Shown here piece after piece: positions 31,055 through 37,640 of a stretch of DNA of 37,640 nt. Under the pieces are notes generated by a model, which was not told the DNA's origin, made no database searches, and was given only the letters and a program-made list of their open reading frames with translations. A program made the translations under genes and the position numbers. The first letter of the stretch is position 1, and every line of letters begins with the position of its first letter. Source of the DNA: an uncultured Anaerolineales bacterium (lineage in GTDB: Bacteria; Chloroflexota; Anaerolineae; Anaerolineales; Villigracilaceae); NCBI GenBank assembly GCA_937928015.1, contig CALFXA010000113.1:1-37640 (forward strand), written 5' to 3'.

Positions 31055-31882
31055 ATGAGCATCTGGTTCACGGAAGAACTGCATCCATACTACCGCAAAG
31101 GCATCCGCGTGAAGCGCGTGCTGGCCGACGAGCAGACGCAATATCAGCACCTGCAATTTGTCGAGACCGAGTTCTTCGGCAATGCCATGATTCTGGATGG
31201 CATCATCCAACTCACCGAGCGCGACAACATGGGTTACCACGAGATGATCGTCCATGTGCCGATGCTGGCGGTCGGAAAGCCGAAGCGCGTGCTGATCGTC
31301 GGCGGCGGGGATGGCGGATCACTCCAACAGGTGCTGCGCCATCCGTCGGTGAAGCAGGCCGTGGTGTGCGAACTGGACCAGCGCGTGGTGGACCTCTCGC
31401 GCCAGTTCTTCCCCGCCTTCGGTGACCCGTGGTCCGATCCGCGCACCACGCTGTTGGTGCGGGATGCCTTCGGCTACCTGGAGGAGAATCCAGGTCAGTT
31501 CGATGTCATCATCTCGGACACCACCGACCCCATCGGCATGGCCGAGCGCCTGTTCTCGGATGAGTTCTACAAGCTGATGGTGCGCGCCCTGGTCCCCGGT
31601 GGTGCCGCGTCCACGCAGTGCGAGCAGCCTTATTTCGACACGGCGCTCATCCAGCAGATCTACCAATCCGCCAAAACACTGACGAAGAATCCCGCCTACT
31701 ATTACGCCAACATCCCCACCTACCCAGGCGGCGGGATCGGTTTCATGTACGTCTCGGACACGCCCTGGGAGAACGGCCTGAAGACTCCCCTGCCCCCGGG
31801 TATGAACAATTACATCAACCCTGAGATGCACAAGGCGGCCTTTGCGCTGCCCGAGTTCTTCAGAAGGGAATTGTACGGCTAG
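31055..31882 (+). CDS. speE: Spermidine synthase
   Basis: 275 residues. Transfers the aminopropyl group from decarboxylated SAM to putrescine. The N-terminal strand domain WFTEELHPYYRKGIRVKRVL, the nucleotide loop IVGGGDGGSLQQVLRH, the acidic ECELDQRV-like strand (VVCELDQRVVDL) and the substrate gate SDTTDPIGMAERLF are all complete. AGGAGA lies seven bases before the ATG. Co-transcribed with speH. Confidence 0.96.
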   Translation: MSIWFTEELHPYYRKGIRVKRVLADEQTQYQHLQFVETEFFGNAMILDGIIQLTERDNMGYHEMIVHVPMLAVGKPKRVLIVGGGDGGSLQQVLRHPSVKQAVVCELDQRVVDLSRQFFPAFGDPWSDPRTTLLVRDAFGYLEENPGQFDVIISDTTDPIGMAERLFSDEFYKLMVRALVPGGAASTQCEQPYFDTALIQQIYQSAKTLTKNPAYYYANIPTYPGGGIGFMYVSDTPWENGLKTPLPPGMNNYINPEMHKAAFALPEFFRRELYG

Positions 31883-31888
31883 TACCCG

Positions 31889-31920
31889 AAGGTCACGCGT
31901 AAGGCGTGACCTTTTGTTTT
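31889..31920 (+). terminator. Terminator after speE
   Basis: GGTCACGC (31891-31898) pairs with GCGTGACC (31904-31911) across a five-base loop, extended by AA/TT, and is followed by TTTTGTTTT. The bases TATAAT at 31920-31925 right after it could be the -10 of the next gene, but no good -35 is seen. Confidence 0.92.
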
Positions 31921-32021
31921 ATAATCGAGTCGTCATCGAACCAATGGGGCAAATTCTCCGTCTTTATTGCAAGTCAGACCGTCCCCGAAGAAGGCCGCGG
32001 GGAACTCAGAGAAGGACACTT

Positions 32022-34868
32022 ATGCGTTCCAGACCCTCGAACCTCTCCTCTTATCTTGTGACCACGTTGCTGCTTGCGGCACTGTTGGCTGGCTTCCTGC
32101 CCGGGGCCTCTGCCCAGGCGGCAGGCGCGACGGCGTTTACCAAAATCGAGCTGATCCCAAACATCGAGACCGTCGGCGTACTCGTCAGCGGGATGGCCCT
32201 GCCCAAGTCGGCTACGTTGATGTACCAGAAGAATGGTGAAACAGACTGGCGCACGGGCCAGCCCGTTGTGCTCAGCAACAACGTACGTCTGGCAGGCAGT
32301 CTGTTCGGACTCGCGCCCGCCACGCAGTACAACGTCAAGGTGGTGGCGGGGACGACCGAGATCAGCGGTTCGGTCACGACCCAGCCCGAGGAGTTGCAGT
32401 TCACCCCCGCGGGAGTCCTCTACGTGGACGACGATGCCGCGGCAGGCGGAGACGGCTCCAAGTCCAAGCCCTTCAAAACCATCCAGGAGGCCGTCAACCG
32501 TGCCACGCCCGGGACACAGGTGCTGGTGGCCGACGGCGTGTACCATGAAGCGGTCAGTTTCCCCACCTCGGGCGCAGAGGGCAAGTGGATCCAGGTCAAG
32601 GCCGAGGGTAGCGGCGCCATCCTCGATGGGTCGATCACCCTCAGCGGCAACATCTGGAAGGTCTATCAAAAGAACAAGATCTGGTACACCACCTCGCCCT
32701 ACGTCAAATACCTGGCCCGCGACGGGCAGCGCTTCTATAACTATGACAACATGAAAGGCCTGACGGACTCGCGCGGCCACAACAAGGTACCGATGAACGA
32801 GGGCTGGTACATGCGCCCCAACAGCAGCCGCCTCTACGTCCGCAGCCTGGACGACCCGTCCAAACACACCTGGCAGGTGCCGCGCTACAACCATGCCTTC
32901 GACGTCTCGGGCCGCGACTGGATCTGGATCGAGGGCTTCGAGATGCGCTACTACGGCGTGATCGACGGCTGCGGTGTGTGCGCGAAGAACGCCTCGCATC
33001 TGGTGGTGCGCAAGAACAAGATTCACAACATGCAATTGGGCGTGTATGTCAACTGGACCGGGACCGAGTCCCAGGGCAACGACACGCGCATCGAGTCGAA
33101 CGAGATCTCCGATCCGCCCGTCAACGAGTGGCCGTGGGCTGCGGTCAAAGGCTCGACGATGGAGGGCACGGCCATCGTCCTGCGCGGACATATCGGGGCC
33201 ATCGTCCGCGACAATGAACTGCATCACATCTTCAACGGCGTGTACTCGGGGACGTCCGCTTCCGCGGCGCTCGAAAATTACGCCGTCGCACTGGATGTGG
33301 ACGTGTACGACAACCGCATCCACCACATCGGGGACGACGCGCTCGAACCCGAAGGTGCCGCCGTCAACCACCGCTTCCGCAACAATCGGATCGACTCGAC
33401 CCTGGTCGGCGTGTCGTTTGCACCTGTCACGCACGGCCCTGTGTGGGTGCTGCGCAATCAGATCAGCAACTTCACCAGCACCAGCCTCAAATGGGACTTA
33501 TACTCCGACGGCCCGGTCTTCCTTTATCACAACACCAGTTGGACCAACGCGAAGGACCTCAACGCGATGAGCGTCATCCGCCCCGTGTACAACGTGACCA
33601 TGCGCAACAACATCTTCCAGGGCAATGGCTTCGCCTTCGAGAGTCCCATCACGGGGCTGACGGGTCACAGTTGGGATTACGACAACTGGTACACCACCCG
33701 CACGAGCGGACCGCACTTCAAATGGGAGAAGCTGTCTTACAACACCATCGCGGAGTTGTGCGCCGCCACCACGCTGGAATGCAACGGACATGAGTCCGCG
33801 CCCGGCTTCGTCAACCCGACGGGCGGTGACTTCAGTCTGCAAACTGCCAGCCCCAACGTGGACCGTGGCGTGTTGCTGCCAGGCATCGACGATGACTTCC
33901 AGGGCAACGCGCCCGACCTCGGGGCCATCGAGTCGACCTTCGACCGCGCCCCCACGGTGACGTCCATCCTGCGCGTCGACCAAAATCCCACCAACGCCGC
34001 TAGCGTGAAGTTCACGGTCAAGTTCTCGGAGACCGTCAGCGGGGTGGACGCGGGCGACTTCGCCCTCTCGACCAGCGGCAGCCTGACGGGTGCATCCGTG
34101 ACCGAGGTCAGCGGCGCGGGAGCTGAGTACACCGTCAGCGTGGACACGGGCAGCCAGGACGGCGGCATCAGCCTCAAGGTCCAGGACGACGACAGCATCC
34201 TCGACTCAGTGGGCAATCCGCTCGGGGGCGCAGGAACAGGCAACGGCGATTTTTCCGCAGGGGAGGCTTACGCGGTCATTAAGTCCGCGCCCATCGACCT
34301 CGCCTCGGCCACCTTCGTCTCCAACAAGACCAACGACGGGTACGTGATCGAGTCGAGCGAGAACAGCAATGTCGGCGGCGGGATCGACGCCACCGCCGCC
34401 ACCTTCTACGTGGGCGATAACGCCGAGGACCGCCAGTTCCGCGCCATCCTCGATTTCAACACCGCCTCCCTGCCCGATAACGCGGTGATCGTCCGCGCCA
34501 CGCTCAAGATCAAACGCCTGAGCGTGACGGGCACCGACCCATTCCTCACGCACCAGAAGCTGGTGGTGGACATCAAGGGCGGGACCTTCGGGCGCGGCGT
34601 GCTGGAGGTGCCCGACTATCAAACCGAAGCCAGCCTCGACATGGCGGGCTTCTTCCCCAACACCCCCGCCGACAACTGGTTCGCGGCGACGATGAGCGAA
34701 CCCGCCCTGGAATTCGTCAACAAGACGGGCGAGACGCAATTCCGCCTGCGCTTCCAACTGGACGACAACGACGACATGGGTGCCGACACCATCAAGTTCT
34801 ACAGCGGCGACGCCGCCACGGCGGCCTATCGCCCGGTGTTGGTGGTGGAGTATTACGTGCCGCAATAA
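32022..34868 (+). CDS. Secreted right-handed beta-helix protein with Ig-like and carbohydrate-binding-like C-terminus
   Basis: 948 residues. A Sec signal peptide covers about 1-34 (LVTTLLLAALLAGFLPGASAQA). A short fibronectin-like domain (about 35-125) is followed by DUF1565/pectate-lyase-type parallel beta-helix repeats (about 130-610: LYVDDDAAAGGDGSKSKPFKT, then IHNMQLGVYVNWTG, LHHIFNGVYSG, IHHIGDDALEPEG). An Ig-like domain lies at about 645-755 (TVTSILRVDQNP..., DDSILDSVGNPLGG), and the C-terminal beta-sandwich at about 765-948 resembles CBM96/DNRLRE modules (RAILDFNTASLPDNAVI, ending YRPVLVVEYYVP). It is probably a polysaccharide-binding or -degrading exoprotein. No catalytic residues of a named lyase or hydrolase family can be assigned. 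No LPXTG or membrane anchor. The upstream frame is open, but the ATG at 32022 follows GAAGGA and starts the signal peptide. Confidence 0.87.
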   Translation: MRSRPSNLSSYLVTTLLLAALLAGFLPGASAQAAGATAFTKIELIPNIETVGVLVSGMALPKSATLMYQKNGETDWRTGQPVVLSNNVRLAGSLFGLAPATQYNVKVVAGTTEISGSVTTQPEELQFTPAGVLYVDDDAAAGGDGSKSKPFKTIQEAVNRATPGTQVLVADGVYHEAVSFPTSGAEGKWIQVKAEGSGAILDGSITLSGNIWKVYQKNKIWYTTSPYVKYLARDGQRFYNYDNMKGLTDSRGHNKVPMNEGWYMRPNSSRLYVRSLDDPSKHTWQVPRYNHAFDVSGRDWIWIEGFEMRYYGVIDGCGVCAKNASHLVVRKNKIHNMQLGVYVNWTGTESQGNDTRIESNEISDPPVNEWPWAAVKGSTMEGTAIVLRGHIGAIVRDNELHHIFNGVYSGTSASAALENYAVALDVDVYDNRIHHIGDDALEPEGAAVNHRFRNNRIDSTLVGVSFAPVTHGPVWVLRNQISNFTSTSLKWDLYSDGPVFLYHNTSWTNAKDLNAMSVIRPVYNVTMRNNIFQGNGFAFESPITGLTGHSWDYDNWYTTRTSGPHFKWEKLSYNTIAELCAATTLECNGHESAPGFVNPTGGDFSLQTASPNVDRGVLLPGIDDDFQGNAPDLGAIESTFDRAPTVTSILRVDQNPTNAASVKFTVKFSETVSGVDAGDFALSTSGSLTGASVTEVSGAGAEYTVSVDTGSQDGGISLKVQDDDSILDSVGNPLGGAGTGNGDFSAGEAYAVIKSAPIDLASATFVSNKTNDGYVIESSENSNVGGGIDATAATFYVGDNAEDRQFRAILDFNTASLPDNAVIVRATLKIKRLSVTGTDPFLTHQKLVVDIKGGTFGRGVLEVPDYQTEASLDMAGFFPNTPADNWFAATMSEPALEFVNKTGETQFRLRFQLDDNDDMGADTIKFYSGDAATAAYRPVLVVEYYVPQ

Positions 34869-34872
34869 AAAG

Positions 34873-34907
34873 ACCTCGGAAGTTTGAAACTTCCGAGGTT
34901 TGCTTTT
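34873..34907. terminator. Bidirectional terminator between the beta-helix gene and tetR
   Basis: A perfect 12-bp stem ACCTCGGAAGTT/AACTTCCGAGGT (34873-34884 and 34888-34899), followed on the plus strand by TTGCTTTT and on the minus strand by CTTTTTATTG. It serves both convergent genes. Confidence 0.92.
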
Positions 34908-34928
34908 CATGCCGACCTTGTCAGGGGT

Positions 34929-35543
34929 TTATTGACTGGTCTTTCCCTTTAGCATATCCATCATCACGCGAAATAATCCCGCCATATCGATCTTGTCGGG
35001 CTCCATCAGCCATTGCACCTGCAGGCCGTCCATCATGGCAAACATCAAGATGACCAGCGTCTCGGCGGGAAGGTCTGACCGCACCTCCCCGTTTTGCTGC
35101 GCCCGCGCAATGGCCTGGATGCATTGTCCGCGTTCGCGCTGATAGCGTTCGATGAAGAACTCATGCGCGGGATGATCGGGGGAAATACTTTCCGCCACGA
35201 GCAGGTTGAACAATTGCACCAACCCGGGGACGGTCTGATTGTGTTCGACCAACTCGGCCTGTGCATCCAAAAAGTGGTATCCGTTCTTTTGCAGGGTGAC
35301 CTGCATCCGCTCGCTGTCGATGCGGTCGCGCTCCTTGAGCACTTCCATTAACAAATGCGTCTTGCTGGGAAAATGATGCAGCAGCCCGGGCTCGGTCAGG
35401 TCGGCGGCTTTGGCGATGTCGGCCATCTTCGCGCCGCGGAATCCCTTCTGGGCGAAGGTCTCCGTGGCCGAGCGGATGATCTTCTCGCGGCTGGCACGGG
35501 TCCGTTCTGCCTGGGTGCGTCGGGGAGGCTGCGTATTTTTCAT
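34929..35543 (-). CDS. TetR-family transcriptional regulator
   Basis: 204 residues. The N-terminal helix-turn-helix (about 15-65) reads REKIIRSATETFAQKGFRGAKMADIAKAADLTEPGLLHHFPSKTHLL when read in pieces, a canonical TetR pattern. The helical C-terminal ligand domain is of the TetR_C type, with ligand unknown. It is divergent from an MFS transporter across a palindromic operator, so it most likely represses itself and that transporter. A TTG six codons upstream is also open; the ATG at 35541-35543 was chosen because it follows the gene's own promoter region without disturbing the operator. Confidence 0.9.
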   Translation of the reverse strand: MKNTQPPRRTQAERTRASREKIIRSATETFAQKGFRGAKMADIAKAADLTEPGLLHHFPSKTHLLMEVLKERDRIDSERMQVTLQKNGYHFLDAQAELVEHNQTVPGLVQLFNLLVAESISPDHPAHEFFIERYQRERGQCIQAIARAQQNGEVRSDLPAETLVILMFAMMDGLQVQWLMEPDKIDMAGLFRVMMDMLKGKTSQ

Positions 35544-35566
35544 AAGTTGATTGTACCCCAAAACTT

Positions 35567-35602
35567 ACTTACCTTGCATTAGGTAAGTTATGGATGTAAA
35601 AT
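35567..35602 (+). promoter_or_regulatory. Promoter of the MFS gene overlapped by a TetR-type operator
   Basis: ACTTACCT/AGGTAAGT is a perfect 8-bp inverted repeat (35567-35574 and 35581-35588) with a six-base centre. It straddles the -35 TTGCAT (35574-35579), which has TAAAAT (35597-35602) at a 17-base spacing. A TetR dimer on this site would block RNA polymerase for the MFS gene and probably also tetR. Confidence 0.78.
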
Positions 35603-35647
35603 AGTCAAAGTTCCAAGCATCTCCTAGCGTTTATAAGGACAATTTGC

Positions 35648-36889
35648 ATGAACATCTGGACCAAGATCAAGCAGTATCCCAAACTCGGCCTGGTCATCCT
35701 GGCCTTTGTCGCCTTCGTCGCCCTGGGATTGCCAGACGGCCTGCTGGGGGTGGCCTGGCCCTCGATCCGAACGGGATTCTCCATCCCTTTGGATGCTCTC
35801 GGGATTTTGCTGATCGCAGGCACGGCGGGCTACATGACCTCCAGCTTTTTGAGCGGCCCGGTAGTGGCGCGGATCGGCGTCGGCAGGGTCCTGGCCGCCA
35901 GTTGCGCCATGACAGGCACCGCGTTGCTGGGCTACACCCTCGTCCCGCAGTGGTGGATGATGGTCCTTCTGGGCGTGGTGGCAGGCCTGGGGGCGGGCGC
36001 CATCGACGCCGGGTTGAATACCTACGTTGCGGCGCATTTCAGCGAGGGGCTGATGCAATGGCTGCATGCCAGTTGGGGCGTCGGAATCACCCTGGGCCCG
36101 ATCATCATGACCATGGGGCTGACGGCCACCCACTCGTGGCACACGGGCTATCGCATCGTCAGCGGATTCCAGTTTGCGCTGGCCGCCTGCTTCGTGCTGA
36201 CCCTGGCGATGTGGAATCAAAAAGACAAGTCGGCGGAGAAAGAGGAGACCAAACGCCTGACCGACTACAAGACGCCCATGAGCGAAACCTTCCGCCAGCC
36301 CAGGGTGTGGTTGAGCATCAGCCTGTTCCTGATGTATGTCGGCGGGGAAGCCACTCTGGGCACCTGGGTCTACACCCTGTTGACCGAATCGCGCGGAGTG
36401 GATCCGACGGCGGCGGGCTTCTGGGCAGGCAGTTATTGGGGCACCTTCACCATCGGGCGCATCCTGGCAGGGCTGTTTACCAAGCGGGTGGGAGTCAACC
36501 GCCTGGTGACGGGCGGTCTGGTGGGGGCCGTGGTAGGTGCGCTGCTGCTGGTCTGGAATCCGTCTGAGGCGGTCAACCTTCTGGCAGTGACGCTGATCGG
36601 TTTTTCCATCGCGCCCATTTTCCCTGCCATGATGTCGGGCACCAGCACACGGGTGGGTGACCATTTCGCCGCCAACACCATCGGCATGCAAATGGCGGCC
36701 GCGGGACTGGGGACGGCCACCATCCCTGGCCTGATAGGCGTTTTCGCCCGTCGGATTTCGCTGGAGATCGTCCCGGTTTGCCTGCTGGCAGTATATGCAG
36801 GGCTGCTCGGTTTGTACTTATTGTCGGCGAAATACTCGGCCCTGCAACCTGCGGCAGCATTGAAATCCAATGAGCAATCGGCTCAATAA
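35648..36889 (+). CDS. MFS transporter
   Basis: 413 residues with about twelve hydrophobic helices and a charged loop in the middle (KDKSAEKEETKRLTDYKTP, about 197-215) splitting two halves of six. The N-half has GLPDGLLGVAWPSIR and the FSEGLMQWLHASWGVG segment typical of sugar-type or FucP-like MFS proteins. The substrate is unknown. TetR-controlled and directly followed (23 bases) by a family 3 glycoside hydrolase, so uptake of a sugar released by that enzyme, or export of a toxic compound, are the two likely roles. Confidence 0.88.
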   Translation: MNIWTKIKQYPKLGLVILAFVAFVALGLPDGLLGVAWPSIRTGFSIPLDALGILLIAGTAGYMTSSFLSGPVVARIGVGRVLAASCAMTGTALLGYTLVPQWWMMVLLGVVAGLGAGAIDAGLNTYVAAHFSEGLMQWLHASWGVGITLGPIIMTMGLTATHSWHTGYRIVSGFQFALAACFVLTLAMWNQKDKSAEKEETKRLTDYKTPMSETFRQPRVWLSISLFLMYVGGEATLGTWVYTLLTESRGVDPTAAGFWAGSYWGTFTIGRILAGLFTKRVGVNRLVTGGLVGAVVGALLLVWNPSEAVNLLAVTLIGFSIAPIFPAMMSGTSTRVGDHFAANTIGMQMAAAGLGTATIPGLIGVFARRISLEIVPVCLLAVYAGLLGLYLLSAKYSALQPAAALKSNEQSAQ

Positions 36890-36912
36890 TCGAAAAAATA
36901 AAAGGAGATCAC

Positions 36913-37640
36913 ATGAATAAGGCAAAGAAGTCTGGAACGACCTCCGCCCTGTCGGAAGCGGAAGTCACCAAACGGGTTGACGTACTGCTGGCCAAGATGA
37001 GCCTCGAAGAAAAGGTCGGGCAGCTCAACCAGGTCGGCGGGGCGGAATTCGCTCCGGGGCCGAAGGCTGAGGACCAGATCCGCAAAGGCGGAGCGGGGTC
37101 CGTGCTGTGGCTCAACGACACGAAGAAGTTCAACGAGTTGCAGAAGATCGCCGTCGAGGAAAGTCCCTCGGGCATCCCGCTGCTGTTTGCGCTGGATGTG
37201 ATCCACGGCTACCGCACCATCTTCCCCGTGCCGCTGGCGATGGCTTCCTCGTGGGACCCGAACGTGCCCGAGAAGTCTCAGACCGTGGCTGCCCGGGAAG
37301 CGCGCGCCGCGGGTCTGCACTGGACCTTCGGCCCGATGCTCGACATCTGCCGCGACGCCCGCTGGGGCCGCATCGTGGAAGGCGCAGGCGAGGATCCGTT
37401 CCTCGGCGCGGCAATGGCCTCCGCCCAGGTGCGCGGATTCCAGGGTGGCGATTTCGCCGACCCCGAGCGCGTGCTGGCCTGTGCCAAACACTTCGCAGGT
37501 TACGGCTATTCGGACGCGGGCCGCGACTACGATCCCGCCTACATCTCTGAGACGCAATTGCGCAACACCGTCCTGCCGCCCTTCAAGGCCGCCGTCGATG
37601 CGGGCGTGGCCACCTTCATGAGCGCCTACATGGACCTGAA
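36913..37640 (+). CDS. Glycoside hydrolase family 3 (beta-glucosidase type), 3' end outside window
   Basis: The first about 242 codons. An N-terminal (alpha/beta)8 GH3 domain is clear: LLAKMSLEEKVGQLNQ, then IPLLFALDVIHGYRTIFPVPLAMASSWD, REARAAGLHWTFGPMLDICRDARWGRIVEGAGEDP and CAKHFAGYGYSDAGRDY. The last four words match the KHF-(A/V)-AYG and D-x-ARDPRWGR regions of beta-glucosidases. The nucleophile aspartate (SDW motif) lies beyond the window. No Sec or Tat signal peptide is visible, so the enzyme may be cytoplasmic. The ATG at 36913 follows AAAGGAG. It is preceded by the MFS gene with only 23 bases between. Confidence 0.93.
   Translation, partial: MNKAKKSGTTSALSEAEVTKRVDVLLAKMSLEEKVGQLNQVGGAEFAPGPKAEDQIRKGGAGSVLWLNDTKKFNELQKIAVEESPSGIPLLFALDVIHGYRTIFPVPLAMASSWDPNVPEKSQTVAAREARAAGLHWTFGPMLDICRDARWGRIVEGAGEDPFLGAAMASAQVRGFQGGDFADPERVLACAKHFAGYGYSDAGRDYDPAYISETQLRNTVLPPFKAAVDAGVATFMSAYMDL

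Overview
The window looks like chromosomal DNA of a free-living bacterium, most probably a Chloroflexota of the class Anaerolineae. This is an inference from protein content: a RodZ-like protein with a Thr/Pro stalk, Tat-type leaders ending in LPAHAQTS, a CysO/MoeZ-type sulfur carrier pair, an EF-G2-like GTPase and a TIR-formylglycine-enzyme fusion. Most of the DNA is GC-rich by eye and densely coding, with frequent start/stop overlaps. The exception is an AT-rich patch at about 27603-28830. I see no tRNA, rRNA, CRISPR array, transposase or replication origin, and no gene-free stretch longer than 300 bases.

Bases 1-8770: a minus-strand block (rplI, a RodZ-like membrane regulator, rimO cut by the window edge) faces a plus-strand pair coding for a membrane-GAF-HD-GYP c-di-GMP phosphodiesterase and a membrane-GAF-GGDEF cyclase. 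The pair overlaps by 11 bases and ends at a bidirectional terminator. Bases 8770-12901: a compact minus-strand operon GNAT-alr-lspA-rluD-ltaE. Bases 12979-13299: a stand-alone 75-codon gene with its own consensus-like promoter and perfect terminator. Bases 13399-20362: a minus-strand run with a UbiB/ABC1 kinase, an F420-dependent-reductase-like protein, cystathionine beta-synthase, a TIR-FGE fusion, MoeZ and a CysO/MoaD-like sulfur carrier, interspersed with small palindromic repeats. Bases 20398-25965: a long perfect inverted repeat, an EF-G-like GTPase (minus), a plus-strand trio (membrane thioredoxin, methyltransferase, alkaline-phosphatase-superfamily metalloenzyme) and hemW (minus), which carries three short tandem-repeat inserts.

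Bases 26110-30489 are the most unusual part. After an MBL-fold hydrolase come two Tat-leader proteins with nearly the same first 51 residues and unrelated mature parts, a truncated PqqD-like gene, an intact PqqD-like gene, an HprK-like kinase and a PF14907-type nucleotidyltransferase. PqqD, kinase and nucleotidyltransferase overlap each other. This resembles the HPr-rel-A type of putative peptide-modifying system, and the kinase/nucleotidyltransferase/PqqD set also occurs in some lasso-peptide clusters, but no lasso cyclase or leader peptidase is present. Base composition and the truncated pqqD copy suggest that the region is a recombination mosaic.

Bases 30508-37640: the polyamine genes speH-speE with a promoter and terminator, a large secreted parallel beta-helix protein, a TetR regulator diverging from an MFS transporter across a palindromic operator, and the start of a family 3 glycoside hydrolase that may be co-transcribed with the transporter.
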